From NCBI GenBank assembly GCA_019022495.1, contig JAFEKR010000002.1, forward strand, positions 3,782,001 to 3,846,000: a stretch of DNA of 64,000 bases, read 5' to 3'. Source of the stretch: Epichloe hybrida. Its lineage: Eukaryota > Ascomycota > Sordariomycetes > Hypocreales > Clavicipitaceae. Below the pieces are notes generated by a model, which searched no databases, was not told the origin of the DNA, and was given only the letters and a program-made list of their open reading frames with translations. The position numbers were made by a program, and so were the translations under genes. This document shows positions 11,031 through 23,055 of this stretch, in pieces; the stretch's first letter is position 1, and every line of letters starts with the position of its first letter.

Positions 11031-12404
11031 TTACTGGTTCAAGTGTGCCCGGCGGGCTGGTACGGGCGGTGGGGGTGGCTTTTTGGCTCTGTTCACCGGC
11101 GGTGGTGGAGGGGGAGCCTTTTTCAGCTCGTGACCGCTGGGCACGCGGGACAAGCTGTCATAGCTGGTGGCAGAACTCGCGCTACGATTACCCCATCCAA
11201 AAGTCCCGTCGCCGCTTCCAGTTGATTCATCGTCCCTGAATACGTCGTCTGTGCCATTGCCATAAACTCGGCTATCGGTCGTGGCTCTGGCCAATGAAGG
11301 AACCCTATGACCAGTTGACGCAAGTGGGGTTCTAGTTCCATATGTTGATGCTCGAAGTAGTGATTGACGAGGAGACTGAGAGGGCGCAGGAAGAGGAGGA
11401 GGCGGTGCCGCAGAAGAGCTTGCTAAACGACGAAGTGGAAGCTCTTCCGCCGTTGGGCTTGCTCGTTCAGATCTTGCTTGCCTCGACTCCTGCCATGATC
11501 TTGAGGTGTTAGAGCGCGCCCTAGAAACTCGAAGCTCATCGACAGAAGGCGGTTCTGACCGACCGCCTTCGCCCAATGATTGACAAACTCGACGAAGCTC
11601 TTCTGCTGCTCTCTCATGGTAGTTGAGCTGAGCTTCTAAAAACGCATTGAGTGCGGCAACTGAGTCCCCTTCTGAGTCCAGAATGTCTTGCATGCGCCGC
11701 ATAACGTCTTCACTAGAATCATCAAATTTGGTTTTGCTGACACGCATCTCTTCTTCAACTCGGAAATCATCTCGCTTAGCCTTCTGCATCTTGGCAACAC
11801 TGGCGTCGTAGGCAAGACGGCGGCTCTCGAGCTTCTTACGAGCAGTCTATCCACATGAGTTATCAGCACGTTGGAGCCTTTGACATAGCAAGCGTATAGG
11901 GGCCTCATACCTGGTAATCCTTCATCATGGCGACATTGCGGTCAACATGATGTAGCCAGTTTGCGTTGACGTCCTCTGCGAAGTTGCTGTGCAGATTCGC
12001 GATTCGTTCGTTGGCACGCCCAATAGCCGCAAGAGAGTGACCAAACTCTGACTCCGGCTCGAAATCGTTTCCATGGGCAGCCATGGTGCGTCCCAAGAGG
12101 GCAGATGGAGGGCTCCGGCTCTTATCTTCAAAAGTGTCGCATCGGCGGGATATCCATTTCGAGTAAACATTGGTAGCTTTTTGGAGATTTTCCATGCCTA
12201 GCCCTCGTGCATTAGAGGTGTGTGTTGTATTGAATCTCACGACGAAAAGGGGACAGCCGGTGAAGGAAAAAACCTACCCTCTTGACGACGGTTGATTTCG
12301 GCCTCTAGATTTTGGAATTCCTCTGAATGTGAAGTTTTGGCCTCTGAACCCATCTTCTCCCCCGCCCATTGGACGGCTCGATCTATTTTTTTAATGAAGG
12401 CCAT
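11031..12404 (-). CDS. BAR-domain protein with polyproline tail
   Basis: Three exons, 12404-12278, 12197-11911 and 11846-11031, with introns of 80 and 64 nt, give 409 residues. The N-terminal MAFIKKIDRAVQWAGEKMG and RQEGMENLQKATNVYSKW are the opening helices of a fungal BAR domain (about residues 1-240), which forms a curved dimer that bends or senses membranes during endocytosis and at eisosome-like sites. The middle is Ser/Arg-rich and disordered. Two polyproline stretches follow, PPPPLPAP and KKAPPPPPPVNRAKKPPPPP, ending in ARRAHLNQ. No SH3 domain is present at the C-terminus, in contrast to Rvs167/amphiphysin, so this protein probably offers SH3 ligands rather than binding them. Joins keep frame at both introns. 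Confidence 0.88.
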
Positions 12405-14734
12405 GATTGCTTTTGGGCGAAGTCAACGTAGCGTTGCGGATGCGAAAGCGAGGAAATCTTACGGGTCTCCGAATCGAAGACAAGCGAGCGCTTTTTGATG
12501 AATTCACCACACCAGGTGGTCGTAGTGAAGGGGTTGGTCAACAGCAAAATGATTCGACTTTTCGAATGAAGTAGATGCGGCCACAGCACCAAGACTGTGA
12601 ACGTAGACGGGTGGCGGGCCGGACAAAGAAGGGAAGGTGAAGAAGAAAGAGGAAGAAAAGAATGGACAAGTGGACAAGGTGTCCGATGCAAGCGGGAAGG
12701 CTCGACTAATAATACATAAGGAGAAGATGTTATTACGGGGCTTATGCGTAATGAACAGACAGGGGGAGCATGAAGCAGCTTGTCAATTTGAATTCGTGGT
12801 ATTGGCTTGTGGGTGAGGAAGAAGGGAAGGTGGAGTGCGAGCTAGAAACGTGTCTGATATTACCCGTACTTGTTGAGTAATGATATTCGGCCAAATGGCA
12901 GCCCATGAAATGCTGAATTGTTGAATTAATGAACCAATGAACCAGGGGACGCAGGGGACTGGTGACTTGCCGGGACAAGTCCAGGTTACCAGACAGGTAA
13001 TTACCTATGATAATACGATGTAGAATACGATGTACATAGACATTTATAATTAGGCTGGGCTGGACACGGAAACTGGCCAATCCTAGCGCTGTTAGCTAGA
13101 AGCTTCAAATCATTACATGTACACGGTACTCCGTACATGTACATATGTACATACATTGATGAAGGGACTTTCATTGATGCTGAGGGTTGGCTGGCCAGTA
13201 GATTGACGGGACCCACCCCCCTGTAACCGCCACATGCCAGCGGATGTGACGGGATGCCAATGGATTTCAGTGGTGGCTGCCATTTTTAGCGACCGTTGGC
13301 CATTAAAACCTTCCCCCGTAGTTTAAAACCAGTTCTGAAGCGCTTCTCACCTAGCCGCTGGTTACAGCAGACGCCAGACTGTATTGTACGTATCGGAAGG
13401 GGGGGGAGGGGGTAGGTTTGACAGAAGAGGGACGATACGATGTGGCCACGGAGATTCCGCTTCACCAAACAAGACGCACGCACAATGCTTGTTTGATCAG
13501 CCGTCGAACGACTCGCGACCAGTGGCCAGCAGTGGTCTACAAAGATTCTAGAATGTCTGCTTGTTGGGGCGCTTGTACGTGCCAAGCTTCGTCCCGTCTG
13601 TCTCTGCCGTCTGCACAGTGCAGCGTGTACGGATCCGTACGGAGTAATCCGTACCTGGCCCTGATCTGCAGTACGGAAACCATGTTTGAGGCGGGTAATA
13701 ATCCGTGCATTATTATTACTTTCTGCCGCCGGTACATGTGCTCCGTCTTCAACAATCCTCATGCACCGGAAGATACGGGGTCGCTGTGTCGCTGTCACCC
13801 GAGACTACATTGTATGAACGCGCGTCCACTGCCACTCCACACCTATTATGTACAGATTTGTACATACGCAACACATCCTGGTCCTTTCTGTCCTTCGTGT
13901 TCCTCGCCACCTCCCCCCGTTGGACTCATCAGTCTCAGTCTCAGTCTCCCTGGCAGCTGGGATGGCCTTGTGAATGCTGTCTGGTCCCTATGAAGCAGGA
14001 GGCGCATGTCTTGCGCTGCGTGTTGTTGATCGCACATACAACATGTTGATCGTGTCTACATGTATGACATGGGACACCGTGGAACACGGGCTGCATCTGC
14101 TGGTTGCTGGTTGCGATCCCCATCTCATCCTTCCTCGCTACCAGGCTCTGGGAACGCAGTCATGTGCTTCGTTCATGGGAATAATACGACAGACATCTCG
14201 GCCGTCAGCTCGCCTGCTCGACTAAAACACATGGACCAAAACGCGCCGCAGCTATTATTATGTGCTACCGACCTAGGTACATGTCCTTGTTCCTGCCACA
14301 CATGACGATCAGGGGTATTCTCCTCAATGGTGTGCAATGAAGGCGTCCACAGAGTGTCAAGTACAGAATCTTTCAATATGAAAGACGTCACCTAATACTC
14401 GGCAATATCACGCCGATAACTGCTATGCGAGAAATGATTCCAAGACCTCTCGTCCGCTTGGCAGCATCTCACAAGATGACCGATGCTTGCGACGCGCTCT
14501 AAAAAGCAATGCATTGTGCGTAATCAAAATTGAATGGAGTCTCTTGTTGCACTCAATGTTCGTCCTCGTTCGTATCAACCGACAAGATGTTTTTAATCAT
14601 CTGAACACACTTATTAGGGTCATGTCAATTACTGAGCAAGACCTGCTTGCAGAAATCAGTCTTCCCCCATATGATACACAGCCCACCCCCTGTCCATATA
14701 AATCAACGTTAATTTGACACGATCCTCGGCTTAC
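12405..14734. other. long intergenic region, no gene supported
   Basis: 2.3 kb between the BAR gene start and the 3' end of the GH64 gene. It carries TACGGAGTA-type palindromes (13127-13135, 13637-13654) and several ACATGTAC stretches (13117-13153). Overlapping ORFs at 13286-14049 on both strands have no domain, no splice logic and biased shadow composition. Confidence 0.5.
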
Positions 14735-16087
14735 TTATGACAGAGGTGCACCAAAACAGACTCTCAGAGTATCCGGATTCCTCGACGCAACAGTACCAGA
14801 CGCATTCTCCCCGTCTGGGTTAACGTCATCGAATGCGAAGGCATATCCTTGGCCATCGACCTCGTGCTCGTGGACCAGGCGACTGTAGTGGTTTGTGGTA
14901 TTGACCTTGTAGTAATCGGCCTCGGGGAGACTCGGCTGAACATCACCGCCCTGCAGAAGCAACGTGGACCGGACAAAGGCGGCACAAAGTCGCGGTATGA
15001 CGGCAAGATGAACGTCGTTATCGCCATCCTTCTTTCCAAAGGGCCCACTGTCACAGCTCCAGATGTCTTTGGCCGAGGGCTTGGTGTGCGATCTGTTGTC
15101 ACCGTCGCAATTCATCTGGCTACCGTTGACGCGGCATTTGACCTTGCCCGCTGGGCCCTGAGTATCGATTGTGAGGGACCTGTTGGAGTATTGTTGCCAG
15201 ACTTGGTCGACATACTCCTGCCAGTAGTCTTCAAAGTCATCTGCTTTCATGACCGCATAGATGTTGGGTGATAGGACGCGAATCGGTTTGCCGGCTTTAT
15301 CGGTAACGCACATAGCCTTCCAGTTGCGGCCATCTTTCCCCGACTGACTGACGAGATCTTTGCAGATGCTCGACACGGCGCCGCTGTCCAGGCCTTTTGT
15401 CAACTGAACGGATGAGCTATCCTTGTTACTGAGCGACATGCTGAGGATCATGCCGATATAGTCGACGTAGCTGATGTTTGCGAAAATAGTACCGTCCGGA
15501 GAATATGTCAACTCAACGAAACCCCAATTGGTCTCAGAGCTGGGATCCGCTGGGTTCGTAACCGAGGGCTGGACCAGTCCAACTCCATACTCATCCTTCA
15601 CCATGTAAAACCCGAGTTTGCCCTCCGAGAAGTAGACTCGGCCGGAGTAAATAGGTATGGGTAAGCTGATATTGAACTTCTGGCCTCGTTCAGGAAGAGT
15701 GATTGCGATCTTGCTGTTGTCAATCTCAACGGGAATGTCCGATCCATTGGGGATTGGGTAGAACAAGCTTCCATCTGACTTGATGAAGACAATTTTCCCC
15801 TCGGAGTCGATCCCCTGGATATAGGCTTTGACCTGTCCGCCACTGAAGTTGTTGATGAACTCTAAGGGCATTGGCCGAGCAGCTGCAGGCGAGGAAACAA
15901 ACATGTTGAGGGTCTTTGGCTCATTGTAGGGATAGGTTCCGTTGAGGGTGTTGTCTTTGGTGATGACAATGTCGGAGACTCCACCAGCACGGGCGTAGGT
16001 GAAGCCAACTTTGTCGTTTCTGAAGGAGGACGAAGGAGCAGCAGAGACTGCCAGCAGTAGAGCTGCGAGCACTACAACGCTGCGCAT
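14735..16087 (-). CDS. GH64 beta-1,3-glucanase, secreted
   Basis: A single exon of 450 residues. The ATG at 16087 gives a clear signal peptide (MRSVVVLAALLLAVSAAP); the longer frame upstream would bury it. The rest matches the GH64/thaumatin-like beta-1,3-glucanase fold: TLNMFVSSPAAARPMPLEFINNFSGG early, VDYIGMILSMSL in the middle, a Cys-containing KCRVNGSQMNCDGDN stretch, and the C-terminal hallmark GYAFAFDDVNPDGENASGTV. Family enzymes cut beta-1,3-glucan, often releasing laminaripentaose; in fungi they act on their own wall or on other fungi and oomycetes. Catalytic residues cannot be assigned by eye with certainty. Several NxS/T sites suit secretion. Confidence 0.9.
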   Translation of the reverse strand: MRSVVVLAALLLAVSAAPSSSFRNDKVGFTYARAGGVSDIVITKDNTLNGTYPYNEPKTLNMFVSSPAAARPMPLEFINNFSGGQVKAYIQGIDSEGKIVFIKSDGSLFYPIPNGSDIPVEIDNSKIAITLPERGQKFNISLPIPIYSGRVYFSEGKLGFYMVKDEYGVGLVQPSVTNPADPSSETNWGFVELTYSPDGTIFANISYVDYIGMILSMSLSNKDSSSVQLTKGLDSGAVSSICKDLVSQSGKDGRNWKAMCVTDKAGKPIRVLSPNIYAVMKADDFEDYWQEYVDQVWQQYSNRSLTIDTQGPAGKVKCRVNGSQMNCDGDNRSHTKPSAKDIWSCDSGPFGKKDGDNDVHLAVIPRLCAAFVRSTLLLQGGDVQPSLPEADYYKVNTTNHYSRLVHEHEVDGQGYAFAFDDVNPDGENASGTVASRNPDTLRVCFGAPLS

Positions 16088-17933
16088 GCTCGCACAAACT
16101 GTAATAAGCTTTGAAAAATATGCTGAGGTATGAGACAAAAGCGGCCGACTGATGTCGATGTGCTGGTGGTGTCTTCAATGCAGACCAGACAATGGCACGA
16201 ACATTGCGAGGGCAAGCGCTTGTCTTGAGTATTTATACAAACAATTACATCTCTGCACTTGTTTTTCTCCCTGAAAGTTCGGAGCTCCGCTCGCTCCATT
16301 GAAGTGTTCCCCGGAGACGGAACCCGCATTCCAACAGAATGCCGATTCCAACAGAATGAAACAAGACAACTCCATCGGTTCATGGATCGATATACTAGGT
16401 TCGCAATTGACACATGCTCACAAAGTCAGATATCTCTATAGCGCATCGGGAGCATTCTCACAACGCGCCCCCTAACAGAACTGGATCTCCCATCCACGAG
16501 GCTGTCATTATTTGATCATATCAGATAGACTCTTGCGGAAGGCATTGCCAACAATGTATCAGGGGCCAACTCCACACTGGAATACCCTAGTGGTCGCAAA
16601 GACCGTAGGTCTCATACCAAAAAGAGAAACTGGCTGTCCCGTCTAGGCTGTGTTAGTTCGTGGACACGTCGACTATAAAAGGTCTATTTCACGCTAAGTA
16701 ACAAACTCAAGTCACTGGTGTGAGCAATGGGGCATATGCGCTTGTTAGCCACACCCGCCTCATTGCTTCAAAGGGAAGAATGCGGTAAGACTTGGCAGAC
16801 AGATGAGAGGTGGGAGCTTTTGTCGAATCAGACGACTCAACTGTTCGAATAGTCATCAACAGCCGCAACCAAGAATGCGGGAGTGAGCGACTTGGCTCTC
16901 TTCAGCATGCTCCATGCTGAATAAGGGCTAAACTCACTAGATTGATGACCGACTACCTTGGTCCTCTCTTCCAAGTTAATAAGTGAAACAATTCATTATT
17001 AGCAGGCTCGGCTTGTGCAAAAAGAACCCCCCCCCCCGTCTTGTGCCGGCAAGTCACAGGAACTTGGACTAACGCGTTCTGGACCAAATGCACCACCGCA
17101 GCTTGGCATCAAGGCGTCAGCTCATCAGGACGAATCGATGGAATATCGCAATGAGTCACGGTAAAAAGGAATAGTACCAATTATTATAGTTGAAAAGTTA
17201 TTCAAGTATAAGCTTAAAAAGCCATGGCTATTGCAAGCGATGTCGGCTCATTTTTCAACCGCCCACTTCGTCATTTGATGTGCGCTTTCCATATTCGCCA
17301 GATGCTGCTCCGTGTAAAGCCACGAGGAAAATCTGCCACGCTACTCTGTTGTATTCGCGGCACTAATAAAACTGAGCGTGGTTGCGTGGATTAGCGTACG
17401 AATTGTTGGGAAGCCATCGTCATGACCCTCCATGGCCAGCCAGCATCCTTGTTGTGCCAGCGGGCTTATTACTGCATTGTCTTGCAGCCAAGACGGTCAC
17501 TTCTTCGTCGTTCTCTTACTTCAGAGACCTGACCAAGACTAGGTTCGCCGAGTGGAGTGTTTGCCTACCATTCCGCCAAGTGGTCGGTGGTGACTCAGTG
17601 GGCTGATGTCCCATTGTTGGCCACAAACTTTAAAAAGCTTAATCGGCTTCTGGAATGGATCCTACAATCAGATTGTTAGCATCGGTCTGGTATTATCTAT
17701 CGTGTCCAGGATCCGTGCAAATTTGGGCATGAAATGTCTCGGATCAGGCCGCTTTGGTGAATAGAAGCTTCAATGACCCAGACAGGGGTCGTGGCAAGCG
17801 TTGAAACTCCCTTGTTGTGTTGAATCATCTTCACCACCAGCCGCTACCTTGGAAGGTTCCCCTCCAACAGCGCCAGTACCGAGCCAGACCGACGCTCAGG
17901 TAGGTACATAAAACCAATCCTGCCAACGCCAAG
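16088..17933. other. long intergenic region, no gene supported
   Basis: 1.85 kb between the GH64 start and the methyltransferase 3' end. AT-richer patches and a C run (about 17027-17037) are present. The 74-residue ORF at 17382-17606 lacks any supporting feature. Confidence 0.5.
16231..16237 (-). promoter_or_regulatory. TATA-like element of GH64 gene
   Basis: On the minus strand the stretch reads GTATAAATAC, about 145-150 bp upstream of the GH64 start codon, a plausible TATA box position allowing for a leader. Confidence 0.4.
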
Positions 17934-19079
17934 TCAATCAACCTCCCTGCCTTGTTCCGGTTTTCTCCTCGCCACCACAATCACCGCCCTCACTACCCTC
18001 GTCCGATCAAACCATTCGAACAGCCTCCCCGCCAGCTTGAACCCGCCCATTCCTATCCCATATTGACTCAGCGCGGCCTCTTGCGTTCTTAAGAACCCCG
18101 ACACTCCCCCGAACACATGGTCCGAAATCTCCTGAATCTCAATACGCGCCCTATCGTACCCGCACTCCACCAATTGCTCTCTGTACTGTTCCTCTGGCAG
18201 GAAAGTATACAGCGGACAGTTCATGACCAGTCCCACGATCCTAACGAGGAATTTGTTCCACCGCGAAGCATTCTCGTCGAGCACCAAGTCGAACGCCATG
18301 ACGTTGGCGTTCAGCGTTTCCGCAGCCAGCTTGAACGCGGGTTTGCGCGAAGGCGAGAAGTGATAGAGACAATCTAGCGCCAGCATCCATCGCTGTGAGA
18401 ATGCTCCGTCTGCCAATGCATCTACGGACGCTCTGATGGCTCTACTCCAAGTTTCTGGCTTCGCGGCGTTCGCACAGTACAAGTTGAACGAATTTTGGGG
18501 TAAACCCCCACTGGCACTTGCGCCGCTGAGCTTCAACGCCCTGTCGAGTGTTCGTTGTGCTGTTTGGACCTGCGAGGAGTCCAAGCTGAGTCCGACGTAC
18601 TTGAAGTGCGGGCGAGACTGCGCTTGAATCATGTCCGCCAGTGCAATGGTCTGGTCGCCGCAGCCGAAGCCTAGGTCAAGCACGGCGACAGATTCACGGG
18701 GCGGCTCTGGCTCTGTCTTAAAGTCTTCGTCTCTGGCCAGCAGCCCTGCTGCGTCTACAATTCTCTCCAACAAGGCGCGGGTGGCTTCGCTGAAGTGGAT
18801 GATGGGCTTTCCATCATTTGTTTTCCTTTGGGGCAGAGCGCGTTTAGATACATGGTCTGATGGGATGCTCAAGTGTGCGGGGTTCAATGCTCACCAGAAA
18901 CCTAGATTCATCCACATGGATGGAAATGGAGTCCTTATGTTGAGTTTCCAGTGTCCGACGCTGTATATGTTGTAGGAGCGGAGGAAGATGAATGCCCCGA
19001 TGGACAGGAGAGCAACGGTGGTGACGCCCCCAGTCACGATGCCGAGGACAAAGTCCCTGGCTGAGAATTCCCAAGCCAT
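17934..19079 (-). CDS. membrane-anchored SAM-dependent methyltransferase
   Basis: Exons 19079-18895 and 18825-17934 (intron 69 nt, donor GTGAGC) give 358 residues. A single N-terminal membrane helix (DFVLGIVTGGVTTVALLSIG) precedes a short region ending MWMNLGFW, which is completed across the intron by KTNDGKPIIHFSEATRALL. The SAM-binding motif I is VLDLGFGCGDQT (about residues 115-126) and an acidic post-motif (YVGLSLDSS) follows. The organisation fits an uncharacterised fungal class-I methyltransferase group, anchored to an internal membrane with the catalytic domain in the cytosol. It is divergent from an FAD oxidoreductase gene 1.07 kb away. A lipid substrate is possible by analogy to bacterial cyclopropane-fatty-acid loci but is inference. 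Upstream GTG in the same frame is not used as a start. Confidence 0.82.
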
Positions 19080-20144
19080 GAAATTGAGCACTTTATCTCA
19101 TGTCTGAAAGTGTTTGATAGTGATGTTGGCCGTATGTGGTTCTGTCAACGTACACTGCCGTCGTTGGAAAGAGGTAAGTAAGCTTGAAGATGTCGAGGCC
19201 AAATTGAGGCCTGTGCCAGTGGGCCTCCGTGCTAGTACAGTGGGTGTGTATGTACTGTAGTAGCCACTGACTGACTGGCTTCGCATGGCCTTCTACACCA
19301 CTGTACTAGTGATTACTAGTGATGCTAGCACATGAGCAGCCCGCTGAAGAAACAAACGATTCAAAGCCCCAACTCGTGTACGATGCAGTCATACTAACAA
19401 CTGCTTAGTAAGGTGTCATTACAACGATCCGACAACTTAACATCACTCCGTACTCGGCATAAATCTCCACGATATTGTGCTTTCAAACTATTCATCAATG
19501 CATCTACATATCATGGGCGAAATTTGTGCACTGTTCACCACTCGCCCACAAACGCCTGATATTATTTCATCTTCAGCGTATTCTCTGGCATACGAATAAG
19601 AGGGAAACGATTGATCCAACCTTTTCACGTTCTTCATTGCCAAGGTTGCGTTGCGCAAAGTCACGATACAGACGTGCTCAAACCAGCACAGCGCACTACG
19701 AGAAGACCAATACATCGGAGGGTCGTCCAAGTTTTGCGACGCTTCTCGTCTTATCAGAGAGTTCTTGCGTTCTTGTCGTCCATACTGCTGAAGCGTCGGC
19801 AACGCGGGATGGAGCGCGAGTACGGACTATATCAGGCATTTGTAACGAGTGGAGGGCCCGGTGAATCGCTGTTATGGCAACGGCCCACCAAGGAAGGGAT
19901 TTACATACGCGGCCTTTCCTAGTAAAGGCCGTCGGCACAATAAGGCCGCCGAAGAACACTGACCGCTTGACCCGAACGATGGAACCGACATTGAACTCTG
20001 CGAAACAGTTGACGCTAGGGGATACTAGTACGGATCCGGATGTCCATGCTCCGTCCGATTTGCCACCACGGATTTTTCAACTTTTGCCAACGTCAGGCAC
20101 TTCAGTATGGAACATGAGGTCAAGTCCTCTCAATAGGAACGAAT
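19080..20144. other. divergent intergenic region between methyltransferase and FAD oxidoreductase
   Basis: 1.07 kb that must hold both promoters. ORFs inside it (19475-19922 on both strands) overlap each other and show no domain. A CTCCGTACTCGG stretch near 19446 is a partial copy of the recurrent TACTCCGTA motif. Confidence 0.5.
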
Positions 20145-21774
20145 ATGGATGAGCAGAAGCACGAGAAGGCGCACAAGCGCGACCACCGGCCGACGGAATG
20201 TGGACGCGAAACACGAGTGGCCATTATTGGAACTGGATTGGCAGGGCTTACTACTGCGTACCTCCTCGGCCATGATAAGCAAAACCGGTTCGCCGTGACA
20301 CTCTTCGAGCAGGTAATGAGTAAACCATCATCGTTTTTTTAGTCTTTCCTTCTCCCTATCGTGGGTTTTTTTTTTCTTTTGAACATCTTGGAGTTGCCCG
20401 AAAATTGACCGTGTTAATCTCCCACAGGCAAAAACACTATCTCTCGATGCTGCGTCACTCACCATGGTACATGAGAACACGGGTATCAGAGAGCGCGTCG
20501 ATATCCCCCCGCGCAGTTTCTGCAGAGGCTATTACGCCAATCTGTGTCGCATGTACGACTATCTGGGCATACAATTTCAACAAATAAGCCTTATCTGGAT
20601 ATTCGCCACGGCATCTACGACGGCCGCGTCCGAAACACCCAGCCCTAAGGGCGCAGAGATGATGTCCGGGAGCTACTTCATTTACGGAAAAGGATGGGAC
20701 GGACTAACGTTGCTGTGGAGGCATTCCTGGTGCAAGGGAACGCGCCAGATCTTGGAGACTTTCTACCTAGTATTTTGTCATGTCTGGTTCTACGCATGTT
20801 GTCTCCTTGTCAAGCCTCGGGCGGTCCGCCGGAAGGCAAAAGTTGTTTCGGACTCGAGTTTCAAAGATCCGAGCGTGTGCGAAGAATCACTTGGCGACTA
20901 TCTCCAAAGAATAAGGCTCTCACAGTGGTATATGCGCAAATACCTTCTTCCCGTGGTAAGCGCCATATGTAGCTGTCCTCACACCGAAGCGCTGGACTTT
21001 CCAGCGAGTGATATCACAGGATTTGTAAAAGGATCCTTCCGTCAGAAATTTTTCGTCAACAAGGACGGCATTAATCGGGTCCAATCGAGACTAAGCGAGG
21101 GAATCAAAGATGTACGACTCCAGGCCCGTGTACTGAAGGTGCACCCCGTTGACGGAAAAGTCCTGGTACGCTGGCAATGGACTGAAGACGGAAGCGACCA
21201 AATCCTCGAGGAGCTATTCGACCGTGCGGTGCTTGCCATGGCACCGAACATAGCAGCCAGCATCTTCGATCAGTCTAAACCTATGCTGAGCCAGATCCCA
21301 ACAGCTTCCATCATGAACTCGCTGCTAGCTTTGCCCTCGGAAAGCATATCTGTTGTACAAGAAAGGGAACACATCCCAGCTGGCCAGTGTACATATCGCG
21401 GCGGAGATATTCAAACCATGATTTTCAGAACGAACTTCTCTGCCAACATTGTTGAGTCTGAGGCACTGCATTATCTGCCAAGCGGGGTGATTATTAAGAC
21501 GAGCTCTTTGGCCGGGGACGCCGAATCGCGAGCAGTTCTATATGCGGTCGAGTTTCCCAGAACCTTGCGAACTGTGGAGAGCAGAAGTATTACGGGTATG
21601 ATTACGGGTGAATCCAACAGACAATGTGACGAAAGTAGCGAGGCGTGGTATAGTGGAAGAGACAACGTTTGGGTCGCAGGTTCTTGGTGCTGGGATGGTT
21701 TGGTCTTGCTCGAGGGATGTGTTGTCTCGGCCATGAGGGTTGCAAAAGACTTTGATGTTGAGATTCCTTGGTAG
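20145..21774 (+). CDS. FAD/NAD-binding amine-oxidase-like oxidoreductase (COG2907-like)
   Basis: Exons 20145-20312 and 20428-21774 (intron 115 nt, donor GTAATG, acceptor CACAG) give 504 residues. The Rossmann dinucleotide motif RVAIIGTGLAGLTTAYLL sits at about residues 25-42, followed by an acidic strand end VTLFEQ, typical for FAD binding. The middle has a hydrophobic patch (FYLVFCHVWFYACCLLV) that may contact or cross a membrane. The C-terminal FAD-closing segment is VWVAGSWCWDGLVLLEGC. The architecture matches the predicted NAD/FAD-binding proteins of COG2907, part of the flavin amine oxidase superfamily; no substrate is established. In bacteria members lie beside cyclopropane-fatty-acid synthases, and here the neighbour is a membrane-anchored methyltransferase in divergent orientation. 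Confidence 0.85.
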
Positions 21775-22055
21775 CACGGGAACTTGCAGTAGATGCGATG
21801 GCCGGAAATTCTTTTTGGCACCGTCCGCGGACCATACTTAGTCTTCCTAAAATGTGGGAACCGCGTACTCTGGTCGCAGTGGCGGAACCGAGTGACAAGT
21901 CGTTCTGCATCCATAAATGTCTGAAAGGAATTAGTGTCTTTAACAAGCTTGAATTCTTATGCGAAATATAGGAAGAGACGAATGGTGCTTTGCCATCATG
22001 AGCTATTCTCCTCCAATTTTCTCACTTGCGTAACAATGTGCTGCGAGCTAATACA

Positions 22056-23055
22056 TTATGTATCCTTCTTTTTCTCTTCCTCGCCTTCCTGCGTTTCAGG
22101 CCTCTTGGTCAAAATCTCATCAATCACGCCCACTTCCAGCGCCTCATCCACACTCAGATATTTGTCCCTTTCCATCATATCATTGATTTGTTCTAATGAG
22201 TACTTGTCTGCCCCCTTGGCTAGATTCAGGTGATGTTGCATAATCTTGTTTGACTGTTCGCGAATCCGTTGGATTTGGTTGGCGTATATCAAGATATCTG
22301 ATGCTTGGCCGTGAGTTCCACCCAACGGTTGATGTACCATGATCGAGCTGTGCGGCAGCGCATATCTTTTCCCTGCTTCGCCACCCGCAAGGAGGATGGC
22401 TGCCATGGAGGCCGCGCCACCCACACAAACGGTAGAAACGGGAGATTTGATGTATGTCATCGTATCGTATATCGCCATCCCTACAAGCACCGTTAGCACT
22501 TCATCCATGCGAGGTCGGCCCACTGCGAAGAAACATACCCGAAGTCACCGAGCCACCTGGAGAGTTTATGTACATTGTGATGGGCTTGTCAGGTGTATCC
22601 GACTCAAGCCACAGGAGCTGGGCAACTATGGAAGCTGACATGTAGTCGTTTATTTCGCCGTTCAAACATACGATGCGTTCCTGCAGCGGTTAGGCGTGAT
22701 GCTCTTCCGTTCATCAACCAATCGCATAGAAAAAAATCACCTGGAGGAGTTTTGAGAAGATGTCCCCTGTCGCCAATCAGTATATCCCATGTGCTACAAT
22801 TTATTTGAACCTGGCCACGCACATGTTTTCCGGCCTGCTGCCTGCTCTAGTTAGAGCGCGTACAAAGACTATTTCTCCAGCTGTGGTGCCAGCTGCCAGC
22901 TAGCTTACCGACGTCTCTTCGATGTACGGCATCGGGATATAGTCCATCTTGGGATCGGATCCAGACCTGCTGGATAAGCCAAAAGACCGTGCATATCGAT
23001 GCGACAGGCTTGCAAGCCTTGGAAGTGCGGGCAAAGTGCGTGAGCGCAGCAGCAT
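22056..23055 (-). CDS. clpP: mitochondrial ATP-dependent Clp protease proteolytic subunit
   Basis: Five exons: 23055-22909, 22841-22823, 22766-22741, 22680-22539 and 22480-22056, total 252 residues. The second exon is only 19 nt but is required: it restores the frame and supplies AAGRKTW before DIFSKLLQ. The N-terminus ([24 protein letters not shown]) is a basic, acid-free mitochondrial presequence. The catalytic triad is visible as Ser136 in GGAASMAA, His161 in IMVHQPLGG and most likely Asp212 in [10 protein letters not shown]; the Ser-His spacing of 25 equals that of E. coli ClpP. The enzyme forms a double heptamer in the matrix and degrades proteins fed by ClpX. ClpP is absent from Saccharomyces but kept in many filamentous fungi. 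The C-terminus ends with an acidic/Lys tail. It shares a 192-bp divergent promoter with the neighbouring gene. Confidence 0.93.

Noticed and set aside
13286..14049. Overlapping ORFs on both strands (up to 191 residues)
   Set aside because: They overlap each other, have no splice logic and include the intergenic palindromes; no domain seen.
19475..19922. ORFs in the methyltransferase/FAD divergent promoter
   Set aside because: Mutually overlapping on both strands, no conserved features.
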